DNA of 64,000 nucleotides, taken from the NCBI GenBank assembly GCA_947496465.1, contig CANMCX010000003.1, positions 434,001 to 498,000 of the forward strand, read 5' to 3'. A program made the translations under genes and the position numbers. Below are positions 27,563-35,852 of this stretch, in pieces; position 1 is the stretch's first letter, and each line of letters starts with the position of its first letter. Below the pieces are notes generated by a model, which saw only the letters and a program-made list of their open reading frames with translations, was not told the origin of the DNA and searched no databases. This DNA is from Marinifilum_A sediminis (GTDB lineage: Bacteria; Bacteroidota; Bacteroidia; Bacteroidales; Marinifilaceae).

Positions 27563-27597
27563 AAAAGACCTGATTTATATTTTAAATCAGGTCTTTT
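27563..27597. terminator. Bidirectional terminator between convergent DUF4861 and sulfatase genes
   Basis: A perfect 14-bp stem (27563-27576 with 27584-27597) with A-run on the left and T-run on the right can stop transcription from both sides. It lies between the plus operon end and the minus-strand sulfatase. Confidence 0.92.
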
Positions 27598-27620
27598 GGT
27601 TTTGTCTTATTTTTGGTGTA

Positions 27621-29144
27621 TTATTGCTTGATATCCGGATATGGCAATGATTTACCACTATGTCTGTCTACAGGAGTTTGTGCATTAACTTTTTGCAGAT
27701 ACGATTTTAATTGGGAGCATAGTTTTTTAGCAACATCAGGATGTTCTTTCACTAAATTGACCCTCTCTGAAATATCATTTTCCAAATTGAATAATTCCAC
27801 ATTTTCGTCTTCATATCCATAGCACAGTTTCCATTTTCCCATTCTAATAGAACTAAAGGGTTTGATACTAGGATATTCATCGCGTAAGCCTTTCCATGCC
27901 CAATAGTGAGGATAGTGAAAGCAGAGTCCTTCGGGACGATTAAAACTACCAGTACCTGTAAGAAGAGGAGTTAAATCTTTACCATCAATATCAGATAAAT
28001 AAGCATTTGGAGATATTCCTGCCATCTGTAAAATGGTTGGAAAAAAGTCATCGCTGCTTACAGGCTCGTCACATTGTGTTCCTGCCTCTGCTTTTCCAGC
28101 CCATTTCACTATCATAGGAACTCTAATTCCACCTTCGCGGCAAGTTCCTTTGCCATCGCTAAGTGGAGCATTGGTAGTTGGATGACCTGCATGAGTTACC
28201 AATCCTCCATTATCCGACATGAATATGATAATGGTATTATCTGCAATTTTAAGATCATTAAGTTTGCTCATGATATTTCCCAAGCTGTTATCCATACTTG
28301 CCACCATGGATGCATATTTGGCTTCAGTTTCTGTTTTTCCTTCTTGCATGAATTGCTGAACCAATTCTTTATGTTCCTGAATTGGTGTATGAACTGCATA
28401 ATGCGCAAGGTTCAGAAAAAACGGTTTTTTATCAGTCGAAAATTGTTCAATTAACTGAGTGGCTTTTACCGTCAGTGCGTCTGTGAGATATAAGCTGTCT
28501 TTTTCAAATTCCTCAAGGCTAGGTACTTTGTAGTTACTATTTTCTTCACCATAAGGATAATAGTAAGAAGCTGGATGACCTGCGTGATGCCCTGCAATAT
28601 TGTAATCGAATCCTAAGTTTTTGGGATCGGCACCACTTGTTTCAGCCTTTCCAAAATGGGCTTTTCCGATATGTGCTGTTACATATCCATGTTTCTTAAG
28701 AATCTTAGGAATGGTGATATCCTTGGCATTTAATCCATTTATATTCCAATCAGGAATGAATAATTTCTGTTCCGATTCGTGAAGGTCATTTCCTTGCCCT
28801 GGAATCCAGTTGGTGATTTGGCTTCTGGCAGGATTTTTTCCCGTAAGAATGCTACATCGGGTAGGAGAACAAACCGGACTTGCAGCATAGGCATTTGTAA
28901 ATTTAATTCCTTGCTGTGCCAACAATTCCATGTTTGGAGTTTTTTGATACCGATTGTTCGATGTCATTTCTGAACCTAAGTGAACGGAGGTATCTGTCCA
29001 TCCCATATCGTCAACTAAAAAGAGGATAATATTGGGTTGCGATTGCTTTTCAATTTGACTGCTACAAGAAGAAGTAAGTAGAGTGCTGGTACAAGCTAAA
29101 AACCCCAAAGCTCCACTTAATTTTGTATTTAAACGCTTTATCAT
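27621..29144 (-). CDS. Sulfatase (S1 type), lipoprotein, CSPTR motif
   Basis: 507 residues with a lipoprotein signal (LGFLACTSTLLTSSC, Cys27). The active-site motif is Cys92-Ser-Pro-Thr-Arg with CSILTGKNPARSQ. Metal ligands are Asp45-Asp46 (LFLVDDMGW) and IIFMSDNGGL, and HIGKAHFGK supplies the Lys-His pair. It needs formylglycine maturation of Cys92; no maturase gene is in the window. It stands alone on the minus strand, convergent with the plus operon and divergent from the next sulfatase. It likely desulfates chondroitin or dermatan fragments, but the position is unknown. The LGF-type ending and GHHAGHPASYYYPYG segment are typical of secreted Bacteroidota sulfatases. Confidence 0.92.
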   Translation of the reverse strand: MIKRLNTKLSGALGFLACTSTLLTSSCSSQIEKQSQPNIILFLVDDMGWTDTSVHLGSEMTSNNRYQKTPNMELLAQQGIKFTNAYAASPVCSPTRCSILTGKNPARSQITNWIPGQGNDLHESEQKLFIPDWNINGLNAKDITIPKILKKHGYVTAHIGKAHFGKAETSGADPKNLGFDYNIAGHHAGHPASYYYPYGEENSNYKVPSLEEFEKDSLYLTDALTVKATQLIEQFSTDKKPFFLNLAHYAVHTPIQEHKELVQQFMQEGKTETEAKYASMVASMDNSLGNIMSKLNDLKIADNTIIIFMSDNGGLVTHAGHPTTNAPLSDGKGTCREGGIRVPMIVKWAGKAEAGTQCDEPVSSDDFFPTILQMAGISPNAYLSDIDGKDLTPLLTGTGSFNRPEGLCFHYPHYWAWKGLRDEYPSIKPFSSIRMGKWKLCYGYEDENVELFNLENDISERVNLVKEHPDVAKKLCSQLKSYLQKVNAQTPVDRHSGKSLPYPDIKQ

Positions 29145-29384
29145 GTTTACATTTTATTGATTTCTGATTTAAAGTTGTAGAACTATTTGATGAATTACAA
29201 TTATTATGAAACTGAACATTTTAGGAAGATGTCCCAAATTTTAAAAGCCTGGTATTTAGTTCTGTTGATGTATTGTGAACCTTTAAGCCGTATGATTTTG
29301 GAGTTCATTCGAATGATCTTAGCCTTTGTAACCATGTTGAATGATGATCTTTGGAATATTACAATAGAATTAAAATTTAATAAC

Positions 29385-30959
29385 GTGAAATTATCAAAAC
29401 CAATACATGCAATGTTGCCCGTTCTTATGGGTGCTTGTTCAACAGGAACCATCAATCAGGTTTCTGAAACTGTTCAGCCGAATGTTATTTTGGTTGTAAC
29501 CGATGATCAGGGATATGGTCAATTAAATTTCGATCCGGGTTCCTATAATGAGGACGGCTTGAAAAATACACAGGTTACCAAAAGATATACAACGGCAGTA
29601 GAGGCAGCTTATCATGCAGCTCAAACTGCAATGCCAAATACATCAAAGTTAGCGAACGAAGGGGTGAAGTTTACCAATGCTTTTGTGGCATCAACAACCT
29701 GTGCTCCATCCAGAGCAGCACTTCTGACTGGAAAATATACGCAGCGTTTTGGTATCTACAACAATTACGATGCAGAGGCAGGTGTTCGCCCGCAAGAGAA
29801 GTTCTTATCAGAAACCTTTCAGGAGAATGGCTACAAAACCGCAATGATTGGAAAATGGCATTTGGGTGAATTAACTATTGATTCGCTGGTTGAGAAAACA
29901 AGAGATTATCATCGTGATGCGATTTATGGTTGTGTGAAAGATCAGCATCCTTTAAGTAAAGGCTTCGATTATTACTATGGCTTTAATTATCACGGAAGTA
30001 ATTATTATAATGCGACTAGCTTGTTCAGAAATTATGAGCATGTGAAATCCCAGGGGTATATTACCGATGAATTTACCGATGAGGCTTTACAGTACATTGA
30101 GAAGAATCAGAAAAATCCTTTTTTCATGTTTTTATCTTATAATGCGCCACATATTCCTTTGGAAGAGCAAGCTCCACGTAAATACCAAAGATTCAATACA
30201 GGAAATACTGAGGTAGATAATTACTATGCAACCTTGGCTGCCGTTGATGATGGAATCGGACAAATTGTATCTAAGCTAAAAGAATTGAAAATTGATAAGA
30301 ATACAATTATTCTTTTTGTGAGCGATAATGGTGCGGTAATTGATTCGCCACTTCCTTTGAATGGTGCTTTTAAAGGAAACAAAGGCTTGATGTTTCAAGG
30401 AGGAATTCATGTTCCGATGTTTGCCTGGTGTCCTGGATTGATTGATGAAGGAAAAGTGATAACAGAAAATGTATCTGCCATGGATTTATTGCCAACAGCA
30501 TTGGCATCAGCAGGAATTGATGTTTCAAAATCGGTTGATGGTATTGCTTTGCAAAATGTGATTAAGGGAGAAGAAAATCAGAAAAGACAATTGTTTTGGG
30601 CGGGTTGTCAGGCTTATCACTGGAGTGATAAAAATTTGGATTTTTGGGCAGGATACGAACAATATGTGAAAGGAAGCAAGGAGGTGACAGCATTTCCAGT
30701 TAGTCAGTATCGTGAGCATTTGTCCGATCCGGCAGGAACAGTTTTGGAAGGTGATTTTATGATGCATTATTATCCGATAGGAGATAGATATGAACTTTTC
30801 AACATCAGACAAGATCCGGGAGAAAAAAACAATATTGCAGCTCAGAATTCAGAACTAGTGAAGAGGTTAAAATCTGCATTTGATGGTTGGATTATAAATA
30901 TGGATAAGCCCGTTGAATGGAATGAACAAACTTGGGAAAAGTTGTTGCCTAAATCATAA
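29385..30959 (+). CDS. Sulfatase (S1 type), lipoprotein, CAPSR motif, GTG start
   Basis: 525 residues from a GTG at 29385, which begins a short lipoprotein signal (VKLSKPIHAMLPVLMGAC). The frame stays open 66 codons further upstream to 29187, but that part has no signal-peptide character and would bury the lipobox. The formylglycine motif is Cys106-Ala-Pro-Ser-Arg with AALLTGKYTQRFG. Metal ligands are Asp40-Asp41 (VVTDDQGYG) and LFVSDNGAVID; MIGKWHLGE carries the Lys-His pair. An insertion between the first metal site and the Cys motif (residues about 45-80) is longer than in the neighbouring sulfatases. It is divergent from the 27621-29144 sulfatase across a 240-bp gap with no clear promoter. 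Target sulfate position unknown. Confidence 0.88.
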   Translation: MKLSKPIHAMLPVLMGACSTGTINQVSETVQPNVILVVTDDQGYGQLNFDPGSYNEDGLKNTQVTKRYTTAVEAAYHAAQTAMPNTSKLANEGVKFTNAFVASTTCAPSRAALLTGKYTQRFGIYNNYDAEAGVRPQEKFLSETFQENGYKTAMIGKWHLGELTIDSLVEKTRDYHRDAIYGCVKDQHPLSKGFDYYYGFNYHGSNYYNATSLFRNYEHVKSQGYITDEFTDEALQYIEKNQKNPFFMFLSYNAPHIPLEEQAPRKYQRFNTGNTEVDNYYATLAAVDDGIGQIVSKLKELKIDKNTIILFVSDNGAVIDSPLPLNGAFKGNKGLMFQGGIHVPMFAWCPGLIDEGKVITENVSAMDLLPTALASAGIDVSKSVDGIALQNVIKGEENQKRQLFWAGCQAYHWSDKNLDFWAGYEQYVKGSKEVTAFPVSQYREHLSDPAGTVLEGDFMMHYYPIGDRYELFNIRQDPGEKNNIAAQNSELVKRLKSAFDGWIINMDKPVEWNEQTWEKLLPKS

Positions 30960-31194
30960 AACTAGACTAAAGGACAAGTTGAATTGAGGATTTTATCTCA
31001 AAAAAGTAGATTTTCAACAAAATTAAAAGTGAATAATGGAATAGTAAAACTGAGATTAATAGAATGTGTCTAATATTGATTTTTCAAATATTTTTGATAG
31101 CAGATCTGAATTGGAACAATTTGGTAAAAGGTGTTAGACTTGGTCAAATGGAATATTAGAAATATATTAATCGAGCTTTCAAGATAACAGCAAT

Positions 31195-32787
31195 ATGAAC
31201 ATGATAAGAAACTCGTTGCTTTTAGGCGCTGGTGCGCTGCTAGTGCAATCATGCGGAGGAGGAATTGAAAAGAAAGAAGTAGAACAGACTAAATCAAATG
31301 TTCTGTTCATTTCTGTTGATGATTTGAATGATTGGACAGGAATGTCTAAGGGACATCCAGATGTGAAAACACCAAATTTAGATCGATTGGCAAAACGTGG
31401 TGTATATTTTAACAATGCGCATGCTGCTGTGGCAGTTTGCACGCCATCTCGATTATCCGTTTTATCCTCTTTGAGTCCTACAACTACGGGATGTTATACG
31501 AATAAAAGTGGTACACCAAATCAGGAAATTTGGGATGGTGTAAGTTTGTTGCCAGCCTTTTTCAGACAGAATGGTTATGAAACCATGGGATGCGGAAAGA
31601 TTGAAGGGCATGCATGTTGGGCAATTGAAGATGATTTTCAGAATCAAAAACTCTGGGATGAGCGAAAACCTAGAGCTTATGCACTAACTGAAAAATTGAT
31701 GAAAGATGGAAATCGTTATGGTGCACCTGATTTCTATCCTTTCCCAATGGGCGGTTCGGGTACAACAAATTATAATAAAAAAAAAGGAACCAATTATCCA
31801 GGATTTTCTCTTTGTGCTGGACCTATTGATAGAGAATATCTACCAGAAGGCAAAATGCCTGATGAGCAAAATGTAGAATGGGCGATTGAACGATTGCAAA
31901 AGGATCATGATAAACCATTTTTGTTGGGAGTTGGATTTTTACGACCTCATGTTCCTTACACTGCTCCTCGCGAGTATTTTGATATGTATCCTTTGGATAA
32001 AATCAAGATTCCAACTGCCTTGGAGAATGAATTTGCTGATATTTCTATTTATGGAAAGGCGATGGCAGAAGGAATAACGGAGCCTGGTGCAGAAGCGATA
32101 GTGAATAAGATTAGTCCATCTTATCGTAAAGAGTTGGTTCAAGGTTATCTCGCTGCAATCACTTTTATGGATGCTCAATTGGGACGCTTGTTAGACGCCT
32201 TAGATAGCAGTCAGTATGGAAAAAATACAATTATTGTACTTTGGTCTGATCATGGACAGTGTTTCGGAGAAAAGAGAAATTGGCGTAAAAATAACTTGTG
32301 GAACGAAGCTACTGTGGCGCCAATGTTATGGGTTGCTCCAGGTGTGACAACTAAAGGGCAAATCAATAAAAGTGCTGTAAGCTTATTGGATGTATATCCT
32401 ACCTTAACCGATTTGTGTGGCTTGGAAAGGAATGAACAGCAAGATGGAGAAAGTCTTTTGCCATTATTGACCGATATGGATGTGAAGAGAAAAAATCCTG
32501 TAATTAGCAGTTGGACTTATGGATCTCATTCGGTTCGTCGTGACCAATGGAGATACATTCGATACAATGATGGATCAGAGGAGCTGTACGATGAAGTGAA
32601 AGATTTTGGTGAACACGTAAATTTAGCAAACAATTCTGAGTATAAGGATGTGATTACAGAACTGAAAAAGCATTTGCCTGTAGATATTTATCAGCCTACC
32701 GATAGAAATAAGGAGTTTCACATGATAAACAATCGTGTGAAACGATGGACAAAAGATCCTGCATCTATGCCTCAATATCTAAGATAA
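31195..32787 (+). CDS. Iduronate-2-sulfatase-like sulfatase, lipoprotein, CTPSR motif
   Basis: 530 residues with a lipoprotein signal (MNMIRNSLLLGAGALLVQSC, Cys20). The active-site Cys is Cys82 in VCTPSRLSVLSSLSPTTTG; Asp42-Asp43 (ISVDDLNDW) and LWSDHGQCFGEKRNWRKNN are the metal parts. The layout VDDLNDWTG, HPDVKTPNLDRLAKRGV and FLLGVGFLRPHVPYTAP resembles the iduronate-2-sulfatase and choline-sulfatase-like group, which would suit 2-O-sulfated iduronate in dermatan sulfate (inference from family likeness). It is the last gene of the PUL. A 14-bp stem-loop follows its stop. The gap before it (30960-31194) shows no gene. Confidence 0.92.
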   Translation: MNMIRNSLLLGAGALLVQSCGGGIEKKEVEQTKSNVLFISVDDLNDWTGMSKGHPDVKTPNLDRLAKRGVYFNNAHAAVAVCTPSRLSVLSSLSPTTTGCYTNKSGTPNQEIWDGVSLLPAFFRQNGYETMGCGKIEGHACWAIEDDFQNQKLWDERKPRAYALTEKLMKDGNRYGAPDFYPFPMGGSGTTNYNKKKGTNYPGFSLCAGPIDREYLPEGKMPDEQNVEWAIERLQKDHDKPFLLGVGFLRPHVPYTAPREYFDMYPLDKIKIPTALENEFADISIYGKAMAEGITEPGAEAIVNKISPSYRKELVQGYLAAITFMDAQLGRLLDALDSSQYGKNTIIVLWSDHGQCFGEKRNWRKNNLWNEATVAPMLWVAPGVTTKGQINKSAVSLLDVYPTLTDLCGLERNEQQDGESLLPLLTDMDVKRKNPVISSWTYGSHSVRRDQWRYIRYNDGSEELYDEVKDFGEHVNLANNSEYKDVITELKKHLPVDIYQPTDRNKEFHMINNRVKRWTKDPASMPQYLR

Positions 32788-32797
32788 ATTCAAACTC

Positions 32798-32833
32798 ATA
32801 CTTACTGCAACGAAGTGCTGTTGCAGTAAGTAT
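32798..32833 (+). other. 14-bp perfect stem-loop after the last sulfatase
   Basis: Arms 32798-32811 and 32820-32833 are perfectly complementary with an 8-nt loop, 11 bp past the stop codon. No U-tract follows. It probably protects the 3' end of the message or helps end transcription. Confidence 0.7.
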
Positions 32834-32886
32834 AGCTATACTTGCAATTGAAAGTTGTATGAGTAATTGAAATGTGATTGAGGAGT

Positions 32887-33162
32887 ATGAAAAAAAATAA
32901 CTAAGTTCGGTATTGGGAAAGCCATCGGGACCTGAAGTTTCTTTTGGCTGGCAAGCAGGAGAACCTTCTTTATTGGGCTTGGAAAGATCGGATGGATAAT
33001 GGTATGCCGCGTTTCTGTGCTTCTTACAAGATGTTTTTTGCTCACGTATATATTCAACTTCAGAAAATGGGACGAAATTGGATAGCACAAAAGATGCAAA
33101 TGCAAAAACAAATGGAAGTTCAACAAGGTGGAAGTACCCACAATGCTTTTGTGAAAAATTAG
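32887..33162 (+). pseudogene. Possible small gene interrupted by an in-frame TAA
   Basis: An ATG at 32887 (Met-Lys-Lys-Asn-Asn) is followed at codon 6 by TAA. The same frame then runs 86 more codons (VRYWESHRDLKF, then ENLLYWAWKDRMDNGMPRFC, MFFAHVYIQLQKMGRNW) to a stop at 33160-33162. The composition looks protein-like, rich in Trp, Tyr and Met, with an amphipathic tail (AQKMQMQKQMEVQQGG). I do not recognise it. It may be a decayed gene, a short gene that starts at a TTG after the stop (32944), or chance. It is followed 30 bp later by a good terminator, which supports transcription on this strand. Confidence 0.35.
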
Positions 33163-33191
33163 GATATTGATCTTGAAAAATTTTAGATATT

Positions 33192-33226
33192 AAAGGCTGT
33201 TGTCATTGTTGATAACAGCCTTTTTT
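33192..33226 (+). terminator. Intrinsic terminator, plus strand
   Basis: A 10-bp stem (33192-33201 with 33214-33223) with a further partly paired inner part and a T6 run. It would end plus-strand transcription before the minus-strand tRNA cluster. A degenerate copy lies near 34021-34048. Confidence 0.85.
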
Positions 33227-33287
33227 GTAATGAAGAAGTATTTTTTTTATTTCGATACGAAATAATTTCTGAGAAATATTATTGTAT

Positions 33288-33320
33288 AAAAAAAGCATCA
33301 AAGTTTTTAAACCTTGATGC
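33288..33320 (-). terminator. Terminator of tRNA cluster 1
   Basis: On the minus strand a stem (33314-33320 with 33295-33301, extended inward with one mismatch) runs into seven T. It ends the Tyr-Gly-Ser transcript. Confidence 0.82.
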
Positions 33321-33329
33321 TTTAATCAG

Positions 33330-33414
33330 CGGAGAGAGAGGGATTCGAACCCCCGGTACGTTGCCGCACAATGGTTTTCAAGACCACCGCATTCGACCAC
33401 TCTGCCATCTCTCC
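33330..33414 (-). tRNA. tRNA-Ser(TGA), copy 1
   Basis: On the minus strand GGAGAGA starts a cloverleaf with a long variable arm, anticodon TGA in CTTGAAAA, T-arm GGTTCGAATCC-like and discriminator G. 85 nt without CCA. Third gene of the cluster. Confidence 0.95.
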
Positions 33415-33423
33415 AAAAAATTG

Positions 33424-33496
33424 AGCGGGAAACGAGACTCAAACTCGCGACCCTCAGCTTGGAAGGCTGATGCTCTATCAACTGAGCTATTCCCGC
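33424..33496 (-). tRNA. tRNA-Gly(TCC), copy 1
   Basis: The minus strand reads GCGGGAATAGCTCAGTTG from 33496, with anticodon TCC in CTTCCAA, acceptor pair GCGGGAA/TTCCCGC and discriminator T. 73 nt, middle gene of the cluster. Confidence 0.95.
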
Positions 33497-33535
33497 AAGA
33501 AAATTTTTAAAGATTGAACATTTTCAATCTAGTAG

Positions 33536-33617
33536 TGGGGAGAGCAGGATTCGAACCTACGAAGACGAAGTCAGCGGAGTTACAGTCCGCCCCAGTTGGC
33601 CACTTTGGTATCTCCCC
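33536..33617 (-). tRNA. tRNA-Tyr(GTA), copy 1
   Basis: The minus strand starts GGGGAGATACCAAAGTGG, with anticodon GTA in CTGTAACT, a long variable arm, acceptor GGGGAGA/TCTCCCC and discriminator A. 82 nt, first gene of the cluster. Confidence 0.95.
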
Positions 33618-33647
33618 AAATGCTGTTAATTCTTATTGAATCGGCTG

Positions 33648-33676
33648 CAAAAGTAGAAGAAATAAGTTAATTTCAA
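33648..33676 (-). promoter_or_regulatory. Promoter of tRNA cluster 1
   Basis: Minus strand: TTTTG, then 18 nt, then TACTTTTG, which fits the Bacteroidota TAnnTTTG -7 box. It lies about 30 bp before tRNA-Tyr. Confidence 0.7.
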
Positions 33677-34020
33677 AAGATTATTCGAACGTAATTTAAA
33701 ATTAATTTTGCGAGTCGATAGTAGTTGTTGGTAGCCAGGGTGTTAGTTTTTTTTTAAAAAGTAAATTAATTATCGTTTATATAATTGTATATGAATTCTA
33801 ACTATTTCTCATTAATTCTGCCAAAGCTTTCGATGCCCATTGTTTTATCAATTGGAAAGAGTTGAATGAATATTTCGAAAATGATAATTTAAATTCCTTT
33901 TCGATATTGAACGGGCGAGTATTTAATTGTTTTGGAATTAGGGATATGTTGAATTTAAATTAATTGTAGGATTAATCGTTAAGAAATTACACTTTGATAA
34001 ATCAGTAAGGATTAAAACTA
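33677..34020. other. Gene-free spacer between the tRNA clusters
   Basis: AT-rich. A frame at about 33810-33962 is open (NSAKAFDAHCFINWKELNEYF) but has no convincing start, and I see no family. It may be a gene relic. Confidence 0.5.
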
Positions 34021-34087
34021 TTGTCATTTTTGATAACAGCTTTTTTTTATTTCGATACGAAATAATTTCTGAGAAATATTATTGCAT

Positions 34088-34120
34088 AAAAAAAGCATCA
34101 AAGTTTTTAAACCTTGATGC
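34088..34120 (-). terminator. Terminator of tRNA cluster 2
   Basis: Same stem and T-run as 33288-33320, in the second duplicate. Confidence 0.82.
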
Positions 34121-34129
34121 ATTAATCAG

Positions 34130-34214
34130 CGGAGAGAGAGGGATTCGAACCCCCGGTACGTTGCCGCACAATGGTTTTCAAGACCACCGCATTCGACCAC
34201 TCTGCCATCTCTCC
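34130..34214 (-). tRNA. tRNA-Ser(TGA), copy 2
   Basis: Identical to 33330-33414: anticodon TGA, discriminator G, 85 nt. Confidence 0.95.
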
Positions 34215-34224
34215 AAAATAATTG

Positions 34225-34297
34225 AGCGGGAAACGAGACTCAAACTCGCGACCCTCAGCTTGGAAGGCTGATGCTCTATCAACTGAGCTATTCCCGC
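34225..34297 (-). tRNA. tRNA-Gly(TCC), copy 2
   Basis: Identical to 33424-33496: anticodon TCC, discriminator T, 73 nt. Confidence 0.95.
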
Positions 34298-34336
34298 AGA
34301 AATATGTTTAAAGATTGAACGTTTTCAATCTAATGG

Positions 34337-34418
34337 TGGGGAGAGCAGGATTCGAACCTACGAAGACGAAGTCAGCGGAGTTACAGTCCGCCCCAGTTGG
34401 CCACTTTGGTATCTCCCC
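34337..34418 (-). tRNA. tRNA-Tyr(GTA), copy 2
   Basis: Identical to 33536-33617: anticodon GTA, discriminator A, 82 nt. Confidence 0.95.
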
Positions 34419-34460
34419 AAATGCAATTATTTAAAGAACTTTGTTTCTGTATTGCGGTTG

Positions 34461-34490
34461 CAAATATAGGGGCTTTGTCAGAATATACAA
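34461..34490 (-). promoter_or_regulatory. Promoter of tRNA cluster 2
   Basis: Minus strand: TTG, 19 nt, TATATTTG, a full Bacteroidota consensus about 43 bp before tRNA-Tyr. It is the better of the two cluster promoters. Confidence 0.82.
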
Positions 34491-34932
34491 GGGGTCTGGA
34501 ATGTTTTTTTTGAAAAAAATGAAGTTTTTTATGTAAGTGTTTGATTTACTAGTAAATATTTTTGTTGTTTTTTTATTTAATCTTTTTGATAATAATACTG
34601 ACGTTTGTATCTGTAATATAATTAATGGTTTAGCTTGCTTTTTTTAAGTGTTTTTACTAAAGTGAATACTCTGTAAGTTGTTGAAAAATAGTTGCTATGG
34701 TTTTTTAAAAAGAGTGTCAAGAAAAAACTTAATTTCAAAATATGCTTGAATTGTGTTTGTTTACTTTAAGTAGAGACATGGAATGAAACACTTTTTTTGA
34801 AAAGTTAAATTTAATAAAGCATAGCATTTGGCGTATAATTAAAACTAGGTTTAGGAGTTCTATACGATTTAAATGACTCATAGGTGACCTTAGGAGATGT
34901 ATCTTTATTAAAATGATGTTAGAGTAAAGCGC
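34491..34932. other. Gene-free AT-rich spacer
   Basis: Poly-T and poly-A rich sequence with no credible frame, repeat or RNA gene that I can see. A weak 71-codon minus frame (34735-34950) looks like chance. Confidence 0.6.
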
Positions 34933-34966
34933 AAAAAAAAGACGAACCAATTGGCTCGTCTTTTTT
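34933..34966 (-). terminator. Terminator of the TPR gene
   Basis: A stem AAAAGACGA/TCGTCTTTT around the self-complementary CCAATTGG, with A-run and T-run on either side, so it works in both directions. It lies 18 bp past the TPR gene stop. Confidence 0.88.
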
Positions 34967-34983
34967 AAAAGATACTTAATATT

Positions 34984-35682
34984 TTATTTGATCATCGACT
35001 TAGCGCGAGTGATGTATTTTTCAACGTCACGTGCCTCAGCAGATTTTCCAAAATCTTTTTCAATCTTTTCGTAAGCAGCTAATGCTTTTTTATAGTCACC
35101 AATCATTTCGTAAGCTAAACCAGCTTTTTGAAGATAGATAGGAGTTGTAAATTCATTGGTGTTAATAGAACTTGCATTCATATAATTAGAAGCAGCCTTA
35201 TTGTTATCACCTAATTCCATATATGCATCACCGGTTGCAGCTTTAGCTAAAGAGCTAAGAATAAAATCATCTGAGCTGAACGAGTTAAGGTGATCAATTG
35301 CATTTTGGAATTCGCCAATTCTTAAATATGAAATACCTGCATAGTATTCTGATAGGTTACCTGCAGTAGTTGAACCAAATTCATCAACAATTTGAAGAAA
35401 TCCAGGGTAGTTTTCATCTCCGTTTAAAGCTAATTTGAACGAATCTTGTTCAAAGTATCTTTGAGCCTGGAACATTTGATTTTGAGCTTTTATCTCAAGT
35501 GGAGTCTTGTAATACTTTTGGTAAGCAAAAATAGCTACAGCAACCAAAATAACAGCAAATGCGATGCTGGTTAATTTCTTTTGATTCTTTTCTATATATT
35601 GTTCAGTCTTACTTAACGCCTCTTCTAAATTTTCAAAATTATCTTCAGATACCTGATTGTTTTTATTCTTCGACATACTCAA
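34984..35682 (-). CDS. Tetratricopeptide-repeat membrane-anchored protein (YfgM-like)
   Basis: 232 residues. A charged cytoplasmic N-terminus (MSMSKNKNNQVSEDNFENLEEAL) precedes one transmembrane helix (about 37-57, LTSIAFAVILVAVAIFAYQKYY). An extracytoplasmic region with TPR helices follows: EYYAGISYLRIGEFQNAIDHLNSF, AKAATGDAYMELGDNNKAASNYM and LQKAGLAYEMIGDYKKALAAYEKI. The plan matches YfgM-type proteins, which in proteobacteria work with the Sec translocon and periplasmic chaperones; that role is only suggested here. It is divergent from recF, a common Bacteroidota arrangement. A TACATTTG box at 35711-35718 (minus strand) may be its -7 element. Confidence 0.82.
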   Translation of the reverse strand: MSMSKNKNNQVSEDNFENLEEALSKTEQYIEKNQKKLTSIAFAVILVAVAIFAYQKYYKTPLEIKAQNQMFQAQRYFEQDSFKLALNGDENYPGFLQIVDEFGSTTAGNLSEYYAGISYLRIGEFQNAIDHLNSFSSDDFILSSLAKAATGDAYMELGDNNKAASNYMNASSINTNEFTTPIYLQKAGLAYEMIGDYKKALAAYEKIEKDFGKSAEARDVEKYITRAKSMIK

Positions 35683-35821
35683 ATAATTATTAGTTTCATT
35701 TTTTCTAACGCAAATGTAATTTTTTTTACCAAATATAAGGCATGTTTTCTTTAAAAAATGATAATGAGTGTGAACTTAAATTATCACCATTGAAAGCAGG
35801 TTTTTAATTGATTTAAATTCG

Positions 35822-35829
35822 TAATTTTG
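35822..35829 (+). promoter_or_regulatory. -7 box of recF
   Basis: TAATTTTG fits TAnnTTTG. Its position overlaps the GTG at 35829, so translation from that GTG is unlikely and the ATG at 35853 is preferred. I see no good -33 element. Confidence 0.5.
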
Positions 35830-35852
35830 TGACGTTATCTAATACTTTGTAC

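Larger units (their letters stand above)
33201..34421. repeat. Direct duplication of a tRNA-Tyr/Gly/Ser block, offset about 800 bp
   Basis: Bases about 33201-33620 recur at about 34021-34421, including three tRNA genes, their spacers and their terminator. Offset is 800 bp in the Ser part and 801 in the Gly and Tyr parts. The tRNA genes are identical; spacers differ by few bases. The upstream promoters are not copied but are separate sequences. Confidence 0.92.

Noticed and set aside
29187..29384. N-terminal extension of the CAPSR sulfatase
   Set aside because: It would bury the lipoprotein signal; the GTG at 29385 gives a normal exported protein.
33677..34020. Open frame between the tRNA clusters as a gene
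   Set aside because: No start codon or homology that I can see; kept only as a possible relic.
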